Shown here one piece after another: positions 11,350-23,191 of a stretch of DNA of 64,000 nucleotides. Under the pieces are notes generated by a model. The model worked only from the letters and a program-made list of their open reading frames with translations. It made no database searches and had not been told where the DNA came from. Numbering within the stretch: the stretch's first letter is position 1; each line of letters starts with the position of its first letter. This stretch comes from Triparma columacea (taxonomy: Eukaryota; Sar; Bolidophyceae; Parmales; Triparmaceae): contig BRYA01000069.1 in NCBI GenBank assembly GCA_030267965.1, positions 25,635 to 89,634 on the forward strand. The letters run 5' to 3'. Made by a program: the position numbers and the translations under genes.

Positions 11350-14300
11350 ATGGCCTTAAATGGTTCTTTTGTTGCACCAGATACTTCACACATTAGCAAT
11401 AGTTCCTCCCTTCATCAATCTTCCCCTCAGTCTTCGGATGCTCGACCATCTTGCCATGTAATTTATCTAGCTCCTTTCGATCTACCTGATTGTTATCGAG
11501 TAAATAGCGATGACCTTCGATGTGTGAACGATGGAGGGGAGAATAATGGGGAAAACGACGAAAGTGAGGATAAAATGTGGCTTCCTTTGACCATACACCC
11601 AGACTTGTCGTCGCAAGACCCAAACAAAACTTCACCTCCTGTCCCATACCGCGTGAACTACGACCCCTCCAAATTAGATTCTAACGGAGGCCAATCCGCC
11701 GAAATTGTTTGTGAACTCCCACCGGATTCCTCATTTTATGACTCGTTCCCTCTCACCTCTTCCAAACCTCCCTCCACTACTTCCACCACCACCACAACAA
11801 CAACAACAACAACATCATCCAACGACGATGCTGATATGTCAGGATCGACTACGGAAGCCACTGCGTCAGAAAACTCCACCCTCCCCGCCTCCTCGCTTCC
11901 TATGCCCTCTGCATCCCCTGCCACTCCTCTCCCACGTCTTCCTCATCTCCACGCTCTCCTTCTCGTCAGTCTCCTTAGCCTCAATCATTCTCTGACCCAA
12001 CGTCAAGACCTCGACGCCTCCGCCGAATTCTCCGACAAGGTCCTGAAACTCACCTTCGACGCGTCCAAGTTGAAAAAGCTAAAATCTCAGCAGAAGCGTC
12101 AGCTGTCGCTTCTTCTCGCGCACGCAGTCCCCACCATCTCCCCTCCAAAGTATGTTTCTCCCTCCCCCCTCCCCTCCGCCCCCTTCTCCCTCTCTGATCT
12201 CTACGCCCTGATCCACCCCGCCCCTCCCCCCCCCGACCCCCCTCCCCCTTCCAAGACCCTCTCCCCGTTCCTAGAACTCCACTCCACGCACTCGTACTCC
12301 CTGCTTCAAAGCTTCTACCCGTACCTCTCCCCACGCGACATATCCTCCGTCAGGTCCGCGTGCAAGTTCCTGTCTGTGCTCCCGATCAAGCCCCCTGCCA
12401 TGAAGTTGACACTCTACCCCCACCAGGTCACTACCCAGAGGTGGATGGCAACGCGCGAGCGTCCCGCGATCGGTTATCCGCGCGGGGGGATACTTGCCGA
12501 CGACCCCGGTCTCGGGAAGACGATCTCCGTGATCACCCTCGTCCTCTCCACCCTCGGGCTGAGGACTAAAGACCCGGACGAATGCAAGCCGCTCGTCGAC
12601 AAGCTCAGTCCGTCCGGTTGCTTGGAGCCACTGGAATCCCCGCTCTTCGAGGCTTTCTATAGGGAGGGAATCAAAGGCTACCCCAGGTGGATAGAACTAC
12701 AGGAGGTCCTCAACGGGATTGAAAAGTATAACCGACACAACCACTCGAATGTCATTAACTTCCACGAAGATCCAACAGGTAAGAGAGAATGGACGAAGAT
12801 CACTCAACTGCGACGCAAAATGAAAACCCCTAACCAAGCAATTCGCTGCTGTCTTAGGTTTCCCTGGTTACCAAGATGTTGTCACCTCCCCGATGTGGCT
12901 CAAAAGGTTAGGAAAGAACATTTTCAGCGGACTTTATGACAATGATTTCGCTAGATTCAAAAGCGACCTAATGCTCATCTTCGATAATGCCCTCCTGTAC
13001 TCCCCACCACCCAACGACCTGATATCCGAAATCGTCGAGAAAACCAGGGCATTTGCGATGGAGAAGCTCAACGACTTTGCCCGATCGCAGATGAAGTCCG
13101 CCCGCAGGCACGCGTACCCATCTGCTACGCCCGCGACCTTCGACCTCGTCGAGAAGCTGAACGCTGCTGAGAGGATTAAATCCCTACAACGCAGCAACAC
13201 AACGCTGATAATAGTCCCGATTCAGCTTCTGCAGCACTGGGAGTTCCAGATCCTTCAGCATGTCGACACCAACTGGGTGGGGAATATAAACGCCCGACCT
13301 GGGGCTGCCTCATCCTGCCACGTAACCCGCTTCAGGAACAAAGGCCCGGGTCGAAACCAGACTCTTTTTTCCGACTCTCCCGACGCTCGCAACTTTCTTT
13401 TCATGGACTACGATCGATCTTCTTATCTGCCAGATGCTCACGTGCTCGCCAAGTTTGACTTTGTCGTGACGAGCGTCGAGCGCCTGTCGAACGAGTGGAA
13501 GCGCGGCCACAAGATTTCTACCAACAACTACGACTTTCCATCCCCCCTCCTTAAGATTAATTTTCTACGCGTTGTCGTTGACGAGGTGAGTTCGGCGCGG
13601 CGAACATCGGCGCTTCTCAAGAAGAGTTAATCTGCAAGTCGCCCTCCCCCAATGATCGCTGAGATATGCGACGATTCTAACCCATCACCCTATGCAACGC
13701 TCTCTGTGTCGCGTGCCCAGGGCCACTCGATGGGCAAGTCTAGTATTACGAATAACATCCTGTTCGCGTCGAAACTTGAAGCTGAGAGACGCTTTATCAT
13801 GAGCGGAACCCCATCCATAAGCGGAAGCGGGAACAAGACCACGATTGCCAAGGCCGCGTCAGAGGTCGCGAGCGTACGCGGCCTCCTTCAGTTCATTCGA
13901 CACCCGCTCTACATCGTTGAGAACGACGGAACCAACCTTTTTGCGACCCAGTTTCTCAAGGGGTGGAGAAGCAATAATTACTCTGCATTTTTCAACCTCA
14001 AGGAGCTCCTTTCCAAAGTGATGATCAGGTAGGTTGGGACGATATAATACTCGACGGCGTCTCTTGCGGAGCCCTTAATCTCACAACTCGCGCTCGTTGC
14101 TTCGCTTCGCCCCTTCGCAGGCACACCAAGAATAACGTAGCCAACCTGCCGCGCCCTATCTACAAAACTGTCCTGCTGCCGCTGTCCAAGGCAGAGACCC
14201 TCGCATACAACACCATTGTCACAGTCGCTCGAATCAACATCGTCACGACCACCATGGAAGGGGCCAAGACTTCCGGCTGGATAGACTCGATCCTCAACCC

Positions 14301-15828
14301 GTCAAAGCACAGGGAGGCCACGGAAATGTTTCGGAACATCAGGCTCGCGTGCTCCGGCTCTAGGTCCGTCACCCCCTTTCTCACCTCTAAAAATTTCAAC
14401 GAAACTGTCGAGTACCTGGAGCACCGCCACAACCTCGACTCCGCGAAGCTTCAAGTCGCCCGTAACTTCATGAACCGGTGCGTCACGGGCGAGACCACCA
14501 GCTGCCAGATCTGCGCCTTTGAGTTCCAGCTCCTTTGTCTCCTGCCGTGCGCCCACACGATCTGCCCGGACTGCCTCGTTAAAACGCCTAAGGTCTGCGG
14601 GGTCTGTGATGAGAAGTATGATGTGGACGAGTTCCAGGAGCTACAGCCGGGATTCGATACGCAGGTGAGGCAACGTAAGCGAGAAGCACTGGCTGTGAGG
14701 AAGTACTTGGTGAACGAGACACAATAGTCGTTGAAGACAAGCTCCTCGTTCTTGGCTTCACTAATGCCTTTTCCTACTCGCCGCAATGATCCAACCTCGC
14801 GTTTTTCTCATTCTTTTTGCGATTCGCTTCGCCGTTTGCAGTGGGTGTCCCATTTGGCTGCGTTTGAGGAGGAACTCAGGAGGAGGAAGCAGTTAGCGGA
14901 GAATTTACGGATTTCAAACGCCATCATGGCTGCTTCGAACAACGCCGCAAACGCCCACCCCCCCCCTACTCCCGGTGCGGTCCAACCTCTTCCCCCTCCC
15001 GCCGCCATTCCCATGAGAGCCTTGGGGAAACACACTTGCAGGTACAACCCATTGGCCAGGGACGGCCTGTGTACAATCTGTTTCAAAATGCACTCGGATT
15101 GCGACATGACACAACACAAACGGTGTCCTACATGTTTCATGGAGAGCCAGAAGTGCCCGCGGGAAGAATCGAAGGCGTATTACCTCTGCGAGCGCCTTTC
15201 GAGTTTGGAAGTGATTCACCGACAAGCAATTATCCCCGGTCGCAATAGACTCAACAGTCGACCGCCCCTCAAGATGTTCATATTTTCTCAGTTTAAAACG
15301 ATTAGGGATGTGGTGTCAGACAGGCTTTTGAGGCAGTTCGGACAACGCGCAATCGCTGAGTACTGGGGAGTCGGGAAAGATAAGGAGCTCATGAGGTTCA
15401 AAGAGGACCCCTCCTGTGTTGCGATCGTTTGTGGGAAGGAGGCGAGTCATGGCTTGGACCTATCCTTTGTAACCCATATCATCCTATTGGACGAGATATG
15501 GGAACAAAGTCTTAAGGACCAGGTCGTCGCAAGGGCGTATCGGATGGGAACGGCAGGCAGCGTTATTGTTGAGCAGCTCGTAGCCAAAAGTAGCATCGAG
15601 CAGGTCATGAACGAGATGAATAATGTTAAGGGGGAGAGCGAGAAGGTAGCTGTGGATGACGCCGCAGAAAAGGTCAACTCGGTTAAATTGATTGGATTGA
15701 TCAAGAAGTTGCGAGTGATCAAGATGGAGGAAGGGAAAGTGGGGAAGCGCAAAGCGGGGGGGGTTGAAGAATTACAAAGTTCCGCTGAGGGCGAGGGACA
15801 AGCGCCACGCAGGGTCCGATTCGGTTAA
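11350..15828 (+). CDS. SNF2-family ATPase with embedded bromodomain and RING finger
   Basis: Five exons are inferred: 11350-12778, 12858-13585, 13721-14028, 14121-14664 and 14842-15828, about 1331 residues, all in phase. After a Ser/Thr/Pro-rich N-terminus come SNF2 motif I (ADDPGLGKT) and then, inside the ATPase, a bromodomain. It shows a ZA-loop part (FPGYQDVVTSPMWL) and a helix-B/C part (DLMLIFDNALLYSPPPNDL). Motifs Ia (TTLIIVPIQLLQHW), II (VVVDEGHSMG, a DEGH box) and III (RFIMSGTPS) follow. A C3HC4-type RING (CQICAFEFQLLCLLPCAHTI...) precedes helicase lobe 2 (MFIFSQFKTIRD, ASHGLDLSFVTHIILLD, QVVARAYRMGTAGSV). RING insertion resembles the RAD5/SHPRH ubiquitin-ligase remodellers. The bromodomain position between motifs I and Ia is unusual. 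It would act on chromatin in the nucleus. Confidence 0.88.
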
Positions 15829-15944
15829 ATAAAAAAAATCCTCCTCGAAAGCCAAGGTTTTCCCTTGCCATTCCATTTTCAGTTCAGGTCGATTTGTTTA
15901 CACTCCATTCGTCCAAAACGAACATACGCAGAAGCGACGACGTA

Positions 15945-16918
15945 ATGCAAACTGAGTTAGTGGGCCCAGGTGTCCGAGATGGAGAGCCCATGCTAGAGGT
16001 GGGCAAAAAGGAGAGAACCCAGGCATGTCGAAGAATAAGATGCCTGAAGATTACACTGGTAGTTATCGTCATTCTGTTCTTGCTGTTTGTTATCTGTCTC
16101 TTTGTGGGTAGCGAGTTTGAGATGAAAGCGGTGAGGAAGGCCGATGATACAGGTAAGATAACTTTTCCAAGATGTGGGTTCTTCCCGATGGTATCCTGAC
16201 AATTGTTCCGACGACGATTCTGACGACGTTTCTGACGACGATTCTGACGACGATTCTGACGACGATTCTGACGACGATTCTGACGACGATTCTGACGACG
16301 ATTCTGACGACGATTCTGACGACGATTCTGACGACAATTGCCCTTAACCCCCCCCCTTTAACAGTCTCGTTCTACAATACCACTCAAGTCTGCGCCATTG
16401 CGTCAGATGGAGATTTTCAAGCTTTTGAGAACCAAGACGCTGCTCACGCTGAAGGTTGTAAAATAGCCCACTGTGGAGCGTGTGGTGAATGCTCTAATGT
16501 TCAGGATATAACAATTTATGACGAAACAAAGAACACGTTGACTACAACGACAACAGATTGCGCGATGAGAAGCTTCTTCGGATCGGGAATGGTAACAGAT
16601 TGCATGAACGAGAAGGTTGGCTTTACAGAAGGTTGCACGGCAGTGTGGGTAGAGAACGTAATGTGTGACCTCAAGAAATGCATCTTTACGTGCCTGAAAA
16701 TGAAGCTAGGGCTAAGCGGCGCAAATGGCAACAACGATAGGGCCGGGGAGCTTAATGCGTGTCTGGAATGCGACGAGAAGCGATGCGGGCCGGCTTTCAT
16801 TGAAGGTGCTGGTGCCAACAGGAGAAGGAGCGGCATCGTCAGTGATATCGGGAGGGATGATGAGAGTGAGGTTTGCGATATAGTAGACGATGGTTGGATA
16901 GGTTGGGGGGAAAGGTAA
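15945..16918 (+). CDS. Cys-rich single-pass membrane protein of unknown function
   Basis: Two exons (15945-16152 and 16365-16918) join in phase 1 and give about 253 residues. Exon 1 encodes a short cytosolic part and one strongly hydrophobic helix (LVVIVILFLLFVICLFV), so a type II topology is likely. Exon 2 encodes a lumenal or extracellular domain with many cysteines: HCGACGECSNVQDI, DCAMRSFFGSGMVTDC, KVGFTEGCTAVWVENVMC and LECDEKRCGPAF. I recall similar cysteine arrangements in uncharacterised microalgal proteins, but know no function. The intron is filled by a 12-bp minisatellite that happens to be open on the opposite strand. The stop lies about 950 bp before the next gene. Confidence 0.75.
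16209..16335. repeat. 12-bp minisatellite inside an intron
   Basis: About ten tandem copies of a GACGATTCTGAC-like unit fill most of the intron between 16153 and 16364. The unit length is a multiple of three, which creates spurious long open frames on both strands. Confidence 0.9.
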
Positions 16919-17866
16919 TGTGCTATGTTTGTGATAGAAGTGGATATAGACCGTTGGACACGTAGCGCATAGAAGACGCCGTTGGACGAGGGCAACCTTG
17001 AAGTATCCCACGAGACTAGTGCGAGTATCTTTACTACGTCAGAGGTCAATAGAACGTCAGTTGAAGCTACGCGTATCACCTTCAGGTACACACTCAGATT
17101 TTTTCCAATTTTTTTTTAATTTTTTAGATATGGTTTTTATAGCTTCATAAGATAAATTTAGATTGAAATTAATTGTTACAATATAATTGCTCTTAGGGTG
17201 ATGGCTTAGGGATAATCTAAATATTTCGCTGAGTATTGACATTTACGATACGAAATTGTTATTGAAATATGTGATAAGATATGCTCATTCTCTGAATAAA
17301 TCATATAATATTATAACTTATTTAAGACTTAAAAATACAAATATTTTTACTGAATCAAGTTTAAATTATTAAAAATATCTAATTAACAATAAAGGATCAA
17401 AAATATAACTTTTATGGAAGAATCAAAAAGTTTAAAGGCTATAAGAGACCACCTCAATTTTTTAACTAACAACAGCGTCAGTGACGTGTGCCGACGGTGA
17501 TTACAAGTCTGTATCCCTCGAAACATTCAGCAAGATCGGCAACGTAGGGTTTATTACTAAAAAAATAGTTGAAATGTTTCTGACCTCCACTCGACTCCAG
17601 TCCAGTTGTCCAGATGGGACAGGCAGCTGAGTAGTTACACCAAGCTACACAACCAATACACAACCATTTGAAAGAATATGGGGAACTGCATGTCCGGAGC
17701 CGACATGCGTGGGACATACCGCCAGCCTCAATGCGAGATTAGGGCTAATATACCAAAAGTCTTGAGGATTCCATCCTCTAATATTGGGATTGATCCTCTC
17801 GCAAGCGGCTCAGGGTAAGCTTGTTATTTTAGTGTGAATCTCCTCACTACCCGCCCACTAGAGGCT
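16919..17866. other. Gene-poor stretch with an AT-rich island
   Basis: No convincing gene is seen in these roughly 950 bases. Positions 17095-17475 are strikingly AT-rich (runs of T and A, ATATAATATTAT, TTTTTTTTTAATTTTTTAG), unlike the GC-rich neighbours. From 17497 to 17820 base composition returns towards normal but without a credible coding frame. The island could be an old organellar insertion or a degraded mobile element. The last part serves as the 5' region of the kinase gene. Confidence 0.5.
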
Positions 17867-19629
17867 ATGTCCGCCCCCCCACTCTTTCCCTCCCCCCCCC
17901 CGACTTCGCCCCCTGTCGCCATTATCTCCTCACCCCTCCCAACCACCCTCCCAACTCTGTACCCGACCGACAACAGGTTGTATGAAAAGAAATCTAAGAT
18001 CGGAGAGGGGGTATATTGCGATGTGTTTCGATGCACAGACGTGAGGGACAGCAAGAAAGGAGGGTCCGACGAGAGTTCTGCCGACGTGATAGTGAAGGTC
18101 TTCAACGTGATGTATCTTGATCGAATTGGTGAGTGTGGATGAAAGGCAGGCTTTTGCGATACTAAGGGCAACTTGTGAATACCAAAGGCGCCTTATCATA
18201 ACTAAAGACACCTTACCTTATAGACTTACGCAACAATTTCGCAACCCTTTCCATGTCTCGCTTCGCTCGCCGCTTACATGTTCCCTTCCCTGCAGACATC
18301 TTACAATTGCAACGCGAGATACTTATCCAGAGGTTAATGCACGGTGTTTCTTCCGAGTACTTTCCCATGGTTAGTGATGTTTACATATCGGAAAACAATG
18401 CGAAGGTGTTCATGGTGGAGGAGCACGTAGTCGGCGGAGACTTGTTTGAATACATCTCCAGTCAAGAAGAACTTCAAGAAGAAGAGAACTGCAAGGAGCT
18501 CTTCAGGAATTTGCTGTCAGCGGTTGCTCTTATGCACTCGGCCGGCATCACACACAGGGACCTCAAGCCCGAGAACATTTTCCTGAAGTTCATGGATAAT
18601 GCAAACTCAATCATGATCGGCGACTTTGGTCAGTCCCACTCCACGAACCCTAAAATATCAGGCGCAGCACCGTGGGTGAATCCAAATTCGATGGATACGT
18701 TTGTAGGGACGGTCGATTACATGGCCCCAGAAATGGTCAAGAACCAAAAAGGTGAAAGTAACCCTAACAGTGATTCAACTTATTCCACCTTGGTAGATGA
18801 GTGGGCGTGCGGCTGCATATTCTACCTCTGCCTCACCGGAGTGCTACCATTCAGCACGGATGCCAACGGCAATGCCTTGAGCACCCCAAAGATATTCAAC
18901 AACATCCTCAACAGCAACAAGGTGACATTCCCGGCGGAATTCCAGTTCTCGGATTCTTGTAAGGTGAGAACGAGAAGGAAAGACCGGCTGCTTCCCAAAA
19001 ACTTCCGCAACCCGATTGTTCGTATTCTAATCCAGCCCAACCCCGTAACTTTTGCACCCACACCACAGGACTTAATAACGTTGCTCCTTGAGGCCAAACC
19101 TGATCGCAGAATAACAGCTAAGGAGGCCCTGGAGCTCAGTTTCTTCAAGGACGTTCCTGATCGCCCGAGTCACCTCACGGATGCGGCCATCGCGAGGAGG
19201 AAGAGCTCCCTCAATAATACCATGGAAAACCTGAAGAACAAGAGGAGGGACAGCATTGACGCGTCGAGGAGAAATAGTCTCTCCAGGAGAAACAGGTGAG
19301 GGCGCGCGGCGCAACTGCGGACTCAACACGCACTGCCGTGTTATCAAGTTAACAACCTGCAGATCAAACCATCCATCTCTAAAACTAACCCCTTTGGTCA
19401 TCATGCTCACCACAGCAGTGGGGGGTCTGGCAGGGGCTTGCAGAAGAGGATGAGCGGGAGCATCATGGACTTCCTGAAGCAGGCCACGATGGAGTTGGAT
19501 CAGAAGAATAGTTCCTTCGGTGCCAATCCAAAGGAAGTGATTAAGCACAGTGATTCTGATGAGGAATTCTTTGCGGATGTGAGGGCGTTCAAGGAAGACG
19601 AAATGGCAAAGAGCAACACGCGGGTATAA
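17867..19629 (+). CDS. Ser/Thr protein kinase, CAMK-like
   Basis: Four exons are inferred: 17867-18128, 18296-18963, 19069-19295 and 19416-19629, about 456 residues. The glycine loop IGEGVYCDVF, the lysine strand ADVIVKVF, the catalytic loop HRDLKPENIFL, IGDFGQS and GTVDYMAPEM are all present, so it should be active. The GGDLFEYI hinge and RITAKEAL end suggest the CAMK/AMPK side of the kinome. The C-terminus is a Ser/Arg-rich tail with an acidic SDSDEEFF segment and no EF-hands. The 105-bp intron at 18964-19068 is a multiple of three and has no in-frame stop. Retaining it would insert 35 residues between subdomains X and XI. Intron 1 contains a copy of the CGCTTCGCTCG hairpin motif. Confidence 0.85.
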
Positions 19630-19763
19630 AATAGAGGATGTGAAATAAATATGATGATTTTACATGAGCATTTTCCGAAATTAGACGTCCAGGCCGCCTC
19701 TCTTCTCCTCACAACTCACTCGGAATCACCCCCCCTGTTTGGGAGTGGAAAGATATTGTTCCC

Positions 19764-21108
19764 ATGGCTTCCTTAATATCGTCGTCCCCCAGCCAATTCG
19801 TCGACGCCAGTGCCTGCGGCGACACTGACGCCGTCATTGACTTCCTCTCCGACGCTTCGTTCCCCGCCTCTAGCATAAACTACGTTGACAAGGATGGCCG
19901 CTCGAGCTTTCACTATGCTTGCTTGAACGATGACGTGCCGCTGCTTAAGATCCTGATGGCGGACGGGAGGGTCGATGTGCTTTTGACCTCGCCGAAAGGG
20001 TGAGCGAGCTTTCCCTCCCCTATCCCCTCCTTTAACCCACCTCGGATATCATTTTTCTAACCTCATACCCGAAACACACACAAACAGGGAGACCGGCCTT
20101 CACATGGCTTCTCTGTACGCCGCCCTCGGCGCGATGAAGCTGCTGTTCGAGGACGGCCGGGTGGATCCAAACGCCCAGAACAATTTTGGCGAGACTGCTC
20201 TTCATTTGGCAGCAGGTAGTGGGGACAAGGTGAGACACCCCCCCCCAACCAGCGTTTGGAAACCTTTTGCCCATCTCGAGGCCGCCCCCGTCCTGACCCC
20301 NNNNNNNNCTACGACAACGCTGAGAACTCTCTCGTCAAGACCCTCACCAAGTACCTTGAGGATAATCCTGATGTCAAGACTGAGGTGGAAGAGATCACGA
20401 GGAACTACAAGGAGGAGGTGAGCGGAGATAGACCCCCCCCCCCCCTCCCCCCCTGACCTCACCCACCATTACGCTCCTCCCCTTTCTCCCCCACAGAGTC
20501 AGAAGCCCGTCTACAACGACGAGGCCAACGTATTGGCCAAGAAGGCCATCCTCGGTAGCCTCGGCGGTGGCCTCGGCGGTGGTTTGCTCGGTGGTATCGG
20601 TGGTATAAAGCTCCGTAAAGTATCAACCTCCGAGAAGACAATGTTCTCTAAATCAGAGGGCAAAATATCCTCCTCCCTCTCCGGTTCCACCCTCGCAACG
20701 ACCTTAACAGACGGAAGGAAGGCGCTATCAAAACTGGTGGATTTTCCAGGTGACGTTGAAGAGGTAACACGTCATTTAAAAAATCCCTCCATAATCGACC
20801 CGGAAGGTCCGGACGCTTTCGGACTAAGGGCTATACATAAATTCGCCAGCTGGAATAAGACCGTACTACTCGACCTTCTAATCCCTAACCTCCCCCCTGG
20901 GGGACTAGACGCAACAGACTCTGAGGGTAAAACAGCGCTACATTGGGCTGTTGAGATGGCGAGTGTGGCTGCGGTTAAAACCCTAATTAAGGCGGGGGCG
21001 GACGTGGGGATAAAGGATGGGAAGGGTAGGACCGTTGGTTTCATCCTTGATAACGCGGGGGAATCTGGGGTTATAGATAGACTCAAGAACGCTTTGAAGG
21101 GGGATTAG
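19764..21108 (+). CDS. Ankyrin-repeat protein interrupted by a small assembly gap
   Basis: The exons seen are 19764-19999, 20088-20229, about 20301-20417 (its start falls in or next to the N run) and 20497-21108. Ankyrin repeats are recognisable as DKDGRSSFHYACLNDDVPLLK, FGETALHLAAGSGDK and SEGKTALHWAVEMASVAAVK...GADVGIKDGKGRT. Between the repeat groups is a linker with a glycine-rich hydrophobic run (LGSLGGGLGGGLLGGIGG), which might be a membrane-inserting hairpin. The role is unknown beyond a likely protein-binding scaffold. The acceptor of exon 3 cannot be read because of the N run. Confidence 0.75.
20301..20308. other. Assembly gap (8 N)
   Basis: Eight undetermined bases lie at the intron 2/exon 3 border of the ankyrin gene. 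The flanks read sensibly on both sides, so little sequence is probably missing. Confidence 0.98.
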
Positions 21109-21256
21109 GTTTTCGGGAACACTTGTGAAAAGGGGGATTGGTGCAGGACAAAAATGTGGTTGGTTGGTGTGCAGACTTTATGTGTTTAAGTTTTCATTTG
21201 CAAGTCGTGTGAATAACTCCCCTCGTTCTCTCCTCCTAATATCCCTCCCCCCTAAT

Positions 21257-22720
21257 TCATCCCATCCACCCCCCCTTAAACAAATCCTCGTATCCCTTCG
21301 CCCCTTCCCCATCTCCAAGTTTCCTCGCCAATCTCTTCCCAATTTCCTCTAGAGTTTCCCCCTTCCCACCCTTTTTGTTTTTCTTGCTCTTCAGCTTAGC
21401 CTTAACCTTGGCCTTCGTCCCCTCTTTAACCCCCCCCCTCCCCAGTATACCTCTCTTCCCCACGGACTTAACCGTCTCCCTACCAACTTCCGTATCGACG
21501 CTTAAGTCCGTTCTCATAAATCCTCCTCCCCCCCACCCTACCTCCTCTCCTCCCCCCTCCCCCGTTCCCACGCTCGCTCCATCCCCTCCGTTCCCTCCGC
21601 TCTTATCATCTTCATCAGATTTCCATTCCCCCTCCTCACTATCATCGTCCGTTTCATACCTAATTTTCATATCATAATCCTCTCCCATATCCCCCCCTTC
21701 CCCAACCTCCAAGTCGTAGTTAATCCTCCTCTCAAGTACCCTCTCCTCAAGTTCCATCTCCCCTTTCTCATCCCAAACACCGTAATCGTCATCTCTACTA
21801 ACATCCATAACGCTCTCCTCCACCAACGATTCCCTAATCATTTTCTTCTCCCCCGTCTGTTCTTCATGATACCTAAACTCACCCTCCTCCCTATCCTTAA
21901 GCATCCTACCCATCTCAGTCCTTAATTCCGCGATTACCGTATCCTTATCCTCCACTTCTTTCCTCAAATTCTCAATAACACCTTGCTGTTCAATGAGTGT
22001 ATTTCTAAGTATATCGTTCTCAGGTAGTATCCTCCCCTCCCCCAATTTCTTCCTCCTATCCCCCCCCGTCTTCATATCTTCTTCATTCTTTCCACCAATC
22101 TCGTCATCTTTCCTCCTCTTGTATTCCCCAGTTTTTCTAACCTCATAATCTTCAGTTTCCCTCAAAACCCCTTTCCCCCCTTTCCCAATAACCACATCCT
22201 CGACCCCACCTTCATCATCGTTTATAACTCGAGTTACTCTAACCCCGTATTCACCAACAGGGTAAGCATACCATAGTTCATTACTCCGAGGAGGAGTTGT
22301 TTGTGTGGATGTGTAGTTGGAAATAGCTTCAATCATAGCGCCTCTACCTATACAAGTCTCTACCTTAATACCTTTACCAACTGTATTCAACGTAACCTCC
22401 TCCCCATCCTTCTGTGTACTGCAGGCGTAGAGGGAAGATGTAGTAAGACCGTGTAGAAGATCAGGGTATGAACAGGTTATTATGGTGCCAGGAATGTCTA
22501 AGGCGAAACGGATGTCATCCATTACTGAGAATGGTACAGGGGTGTTGTTGTGCGGGGTGTAGCTCTTAGTAGTAGTATAAGTTGTAGAGGGTTTGGATGG
22601 TGGGGATGGTGTAAGGATAAATGGTCGTGGTTCTGGTGGATCATTTGTACATCCTGTTATTGCTGTTGCTGTTGTTGCTGTTGATGGTGTTGGTGATGAT
22701 GGGAAGTATGAGCTATACAT
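21257..22720 (-). CDS. Hypothetical acidic coiled-coil protein
   Basis: A single-exon frame of 487 residues starts at an ATG. The first 70 residues are Ser/Thr/Pro-rich. Residues of about 75-200 look globular (DDIRFALDIPGTIITCSYPD, LWYAYPVGEYGVRVTRVI). The middle is a charged coiled coil (IENLRKEVEDKDTVIAELRT). The C-terminal third is very acidic, then ends in a basic KAKVKAKLKSKKNKKGGK segment. I do not recognise the family. Length, a consistent frame and codon usage like the neighbours favour a real gene. Copies of CTCCATTTT (minus strand) lie 50-70 bp upstream of the start. Confidence 0.65.
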   Translation of the reverse strand: MYSSYFPSSPTPSTATTATAITGCTNDPPEPRPFILTPSPPSKPSTTYTTTKSYTPHNNTPVPFSVMDDIRFALDIPGTIITCSYPDLLHGLTTSSLYACSTQKDGEEVTLNTVGKGIKVETCIGRGAMIEAISNYTSTQTTPPRSNELWYAYPVGEYGVRVTRVINDDEGGVEDVVIGKGGKGVLRETEDYEVRKTGEYKRRKDDEIGGKNEEDMKTGGDRRKKLGEGRILPENDILRNTLIEQQGVIENLRKEVEDKDTVIAELRTEMGRMLKDREEGEFRYHEEQTGEKKMIRESLVEESVMDVSRDDDYGVWDEKGEMELEERVLERRINYDLEVGEGGDMGEDYDMKIRYETDDDSEEGEWKSDEDDKSGGNGGDGASVGTGEGGGEEVGWGGGGFMRTDLSVDTEVGRETVKSVGKRGILGRGGVKEGTKAKVKAKLKSKKNKKGGKGETLEEIGKRLARKLGDGEGAKGYEDLFKGGWMG

Positions 22721-22739
22721 GTTGTGTATATATGTGCGT

Positions 22740-23190
22740 CGTTTGTCGAATTAGTGTTTGAAATGAGTAGAAAATGGAGAGAAAATGGAGGGTATTAGAT
22801 TGGAGATTGTCGTATTGGATTCTAAATGCCTCTTAAATGCCTCCTAAATGATTCAAAACGCTTCAAAATGCTACCAAATGGATATGATAGTCGTATTACA
22901 CCTCTAAATACCTCCAAATATTCCCAAATGTCCCCAAATAGGCACTCAAATTGAAGAAGAGGTTTGGGAGGGAGAAGAGGGAAGTCACAAAATGGATAAA
23001 TAGACGCCTTATGAACGCCTTATTAAGAGCAATTTAGAGGTATATGCAGATATATTACCGGTATATACGCCTTATATGGGAATATACACACTCTTCAATG
23101 GAGTTATATCCACAACAACAATTAGACCAAATTGCAGATCCAAAAATCCTTGTTTTGATGTTTTGGCCTTTTCAGAAATTTCTTCAAGTC
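22740..23190. repeat. Intergenic stretch with degenerate short repeats
   Basis: Between 22815 and 22950 the sequence is a loose array of 8-12-bp elements such as AAATGCCTC, CTAAATG, CAAAACGCTTC and CAAATATTCC. No coding frame is supported. It forms the shared upstream region of the divergent genes on either side. Confidence 0.5.
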
Positions 23191-23191
23191 A

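Noticed and set aside
17478..17717. Minus-strand ORF of 79 residues in the gene-poor stretch
   Set aside because: No domain, no neighbouring exon support and composition unlike coding sequence here; regarded as chance.
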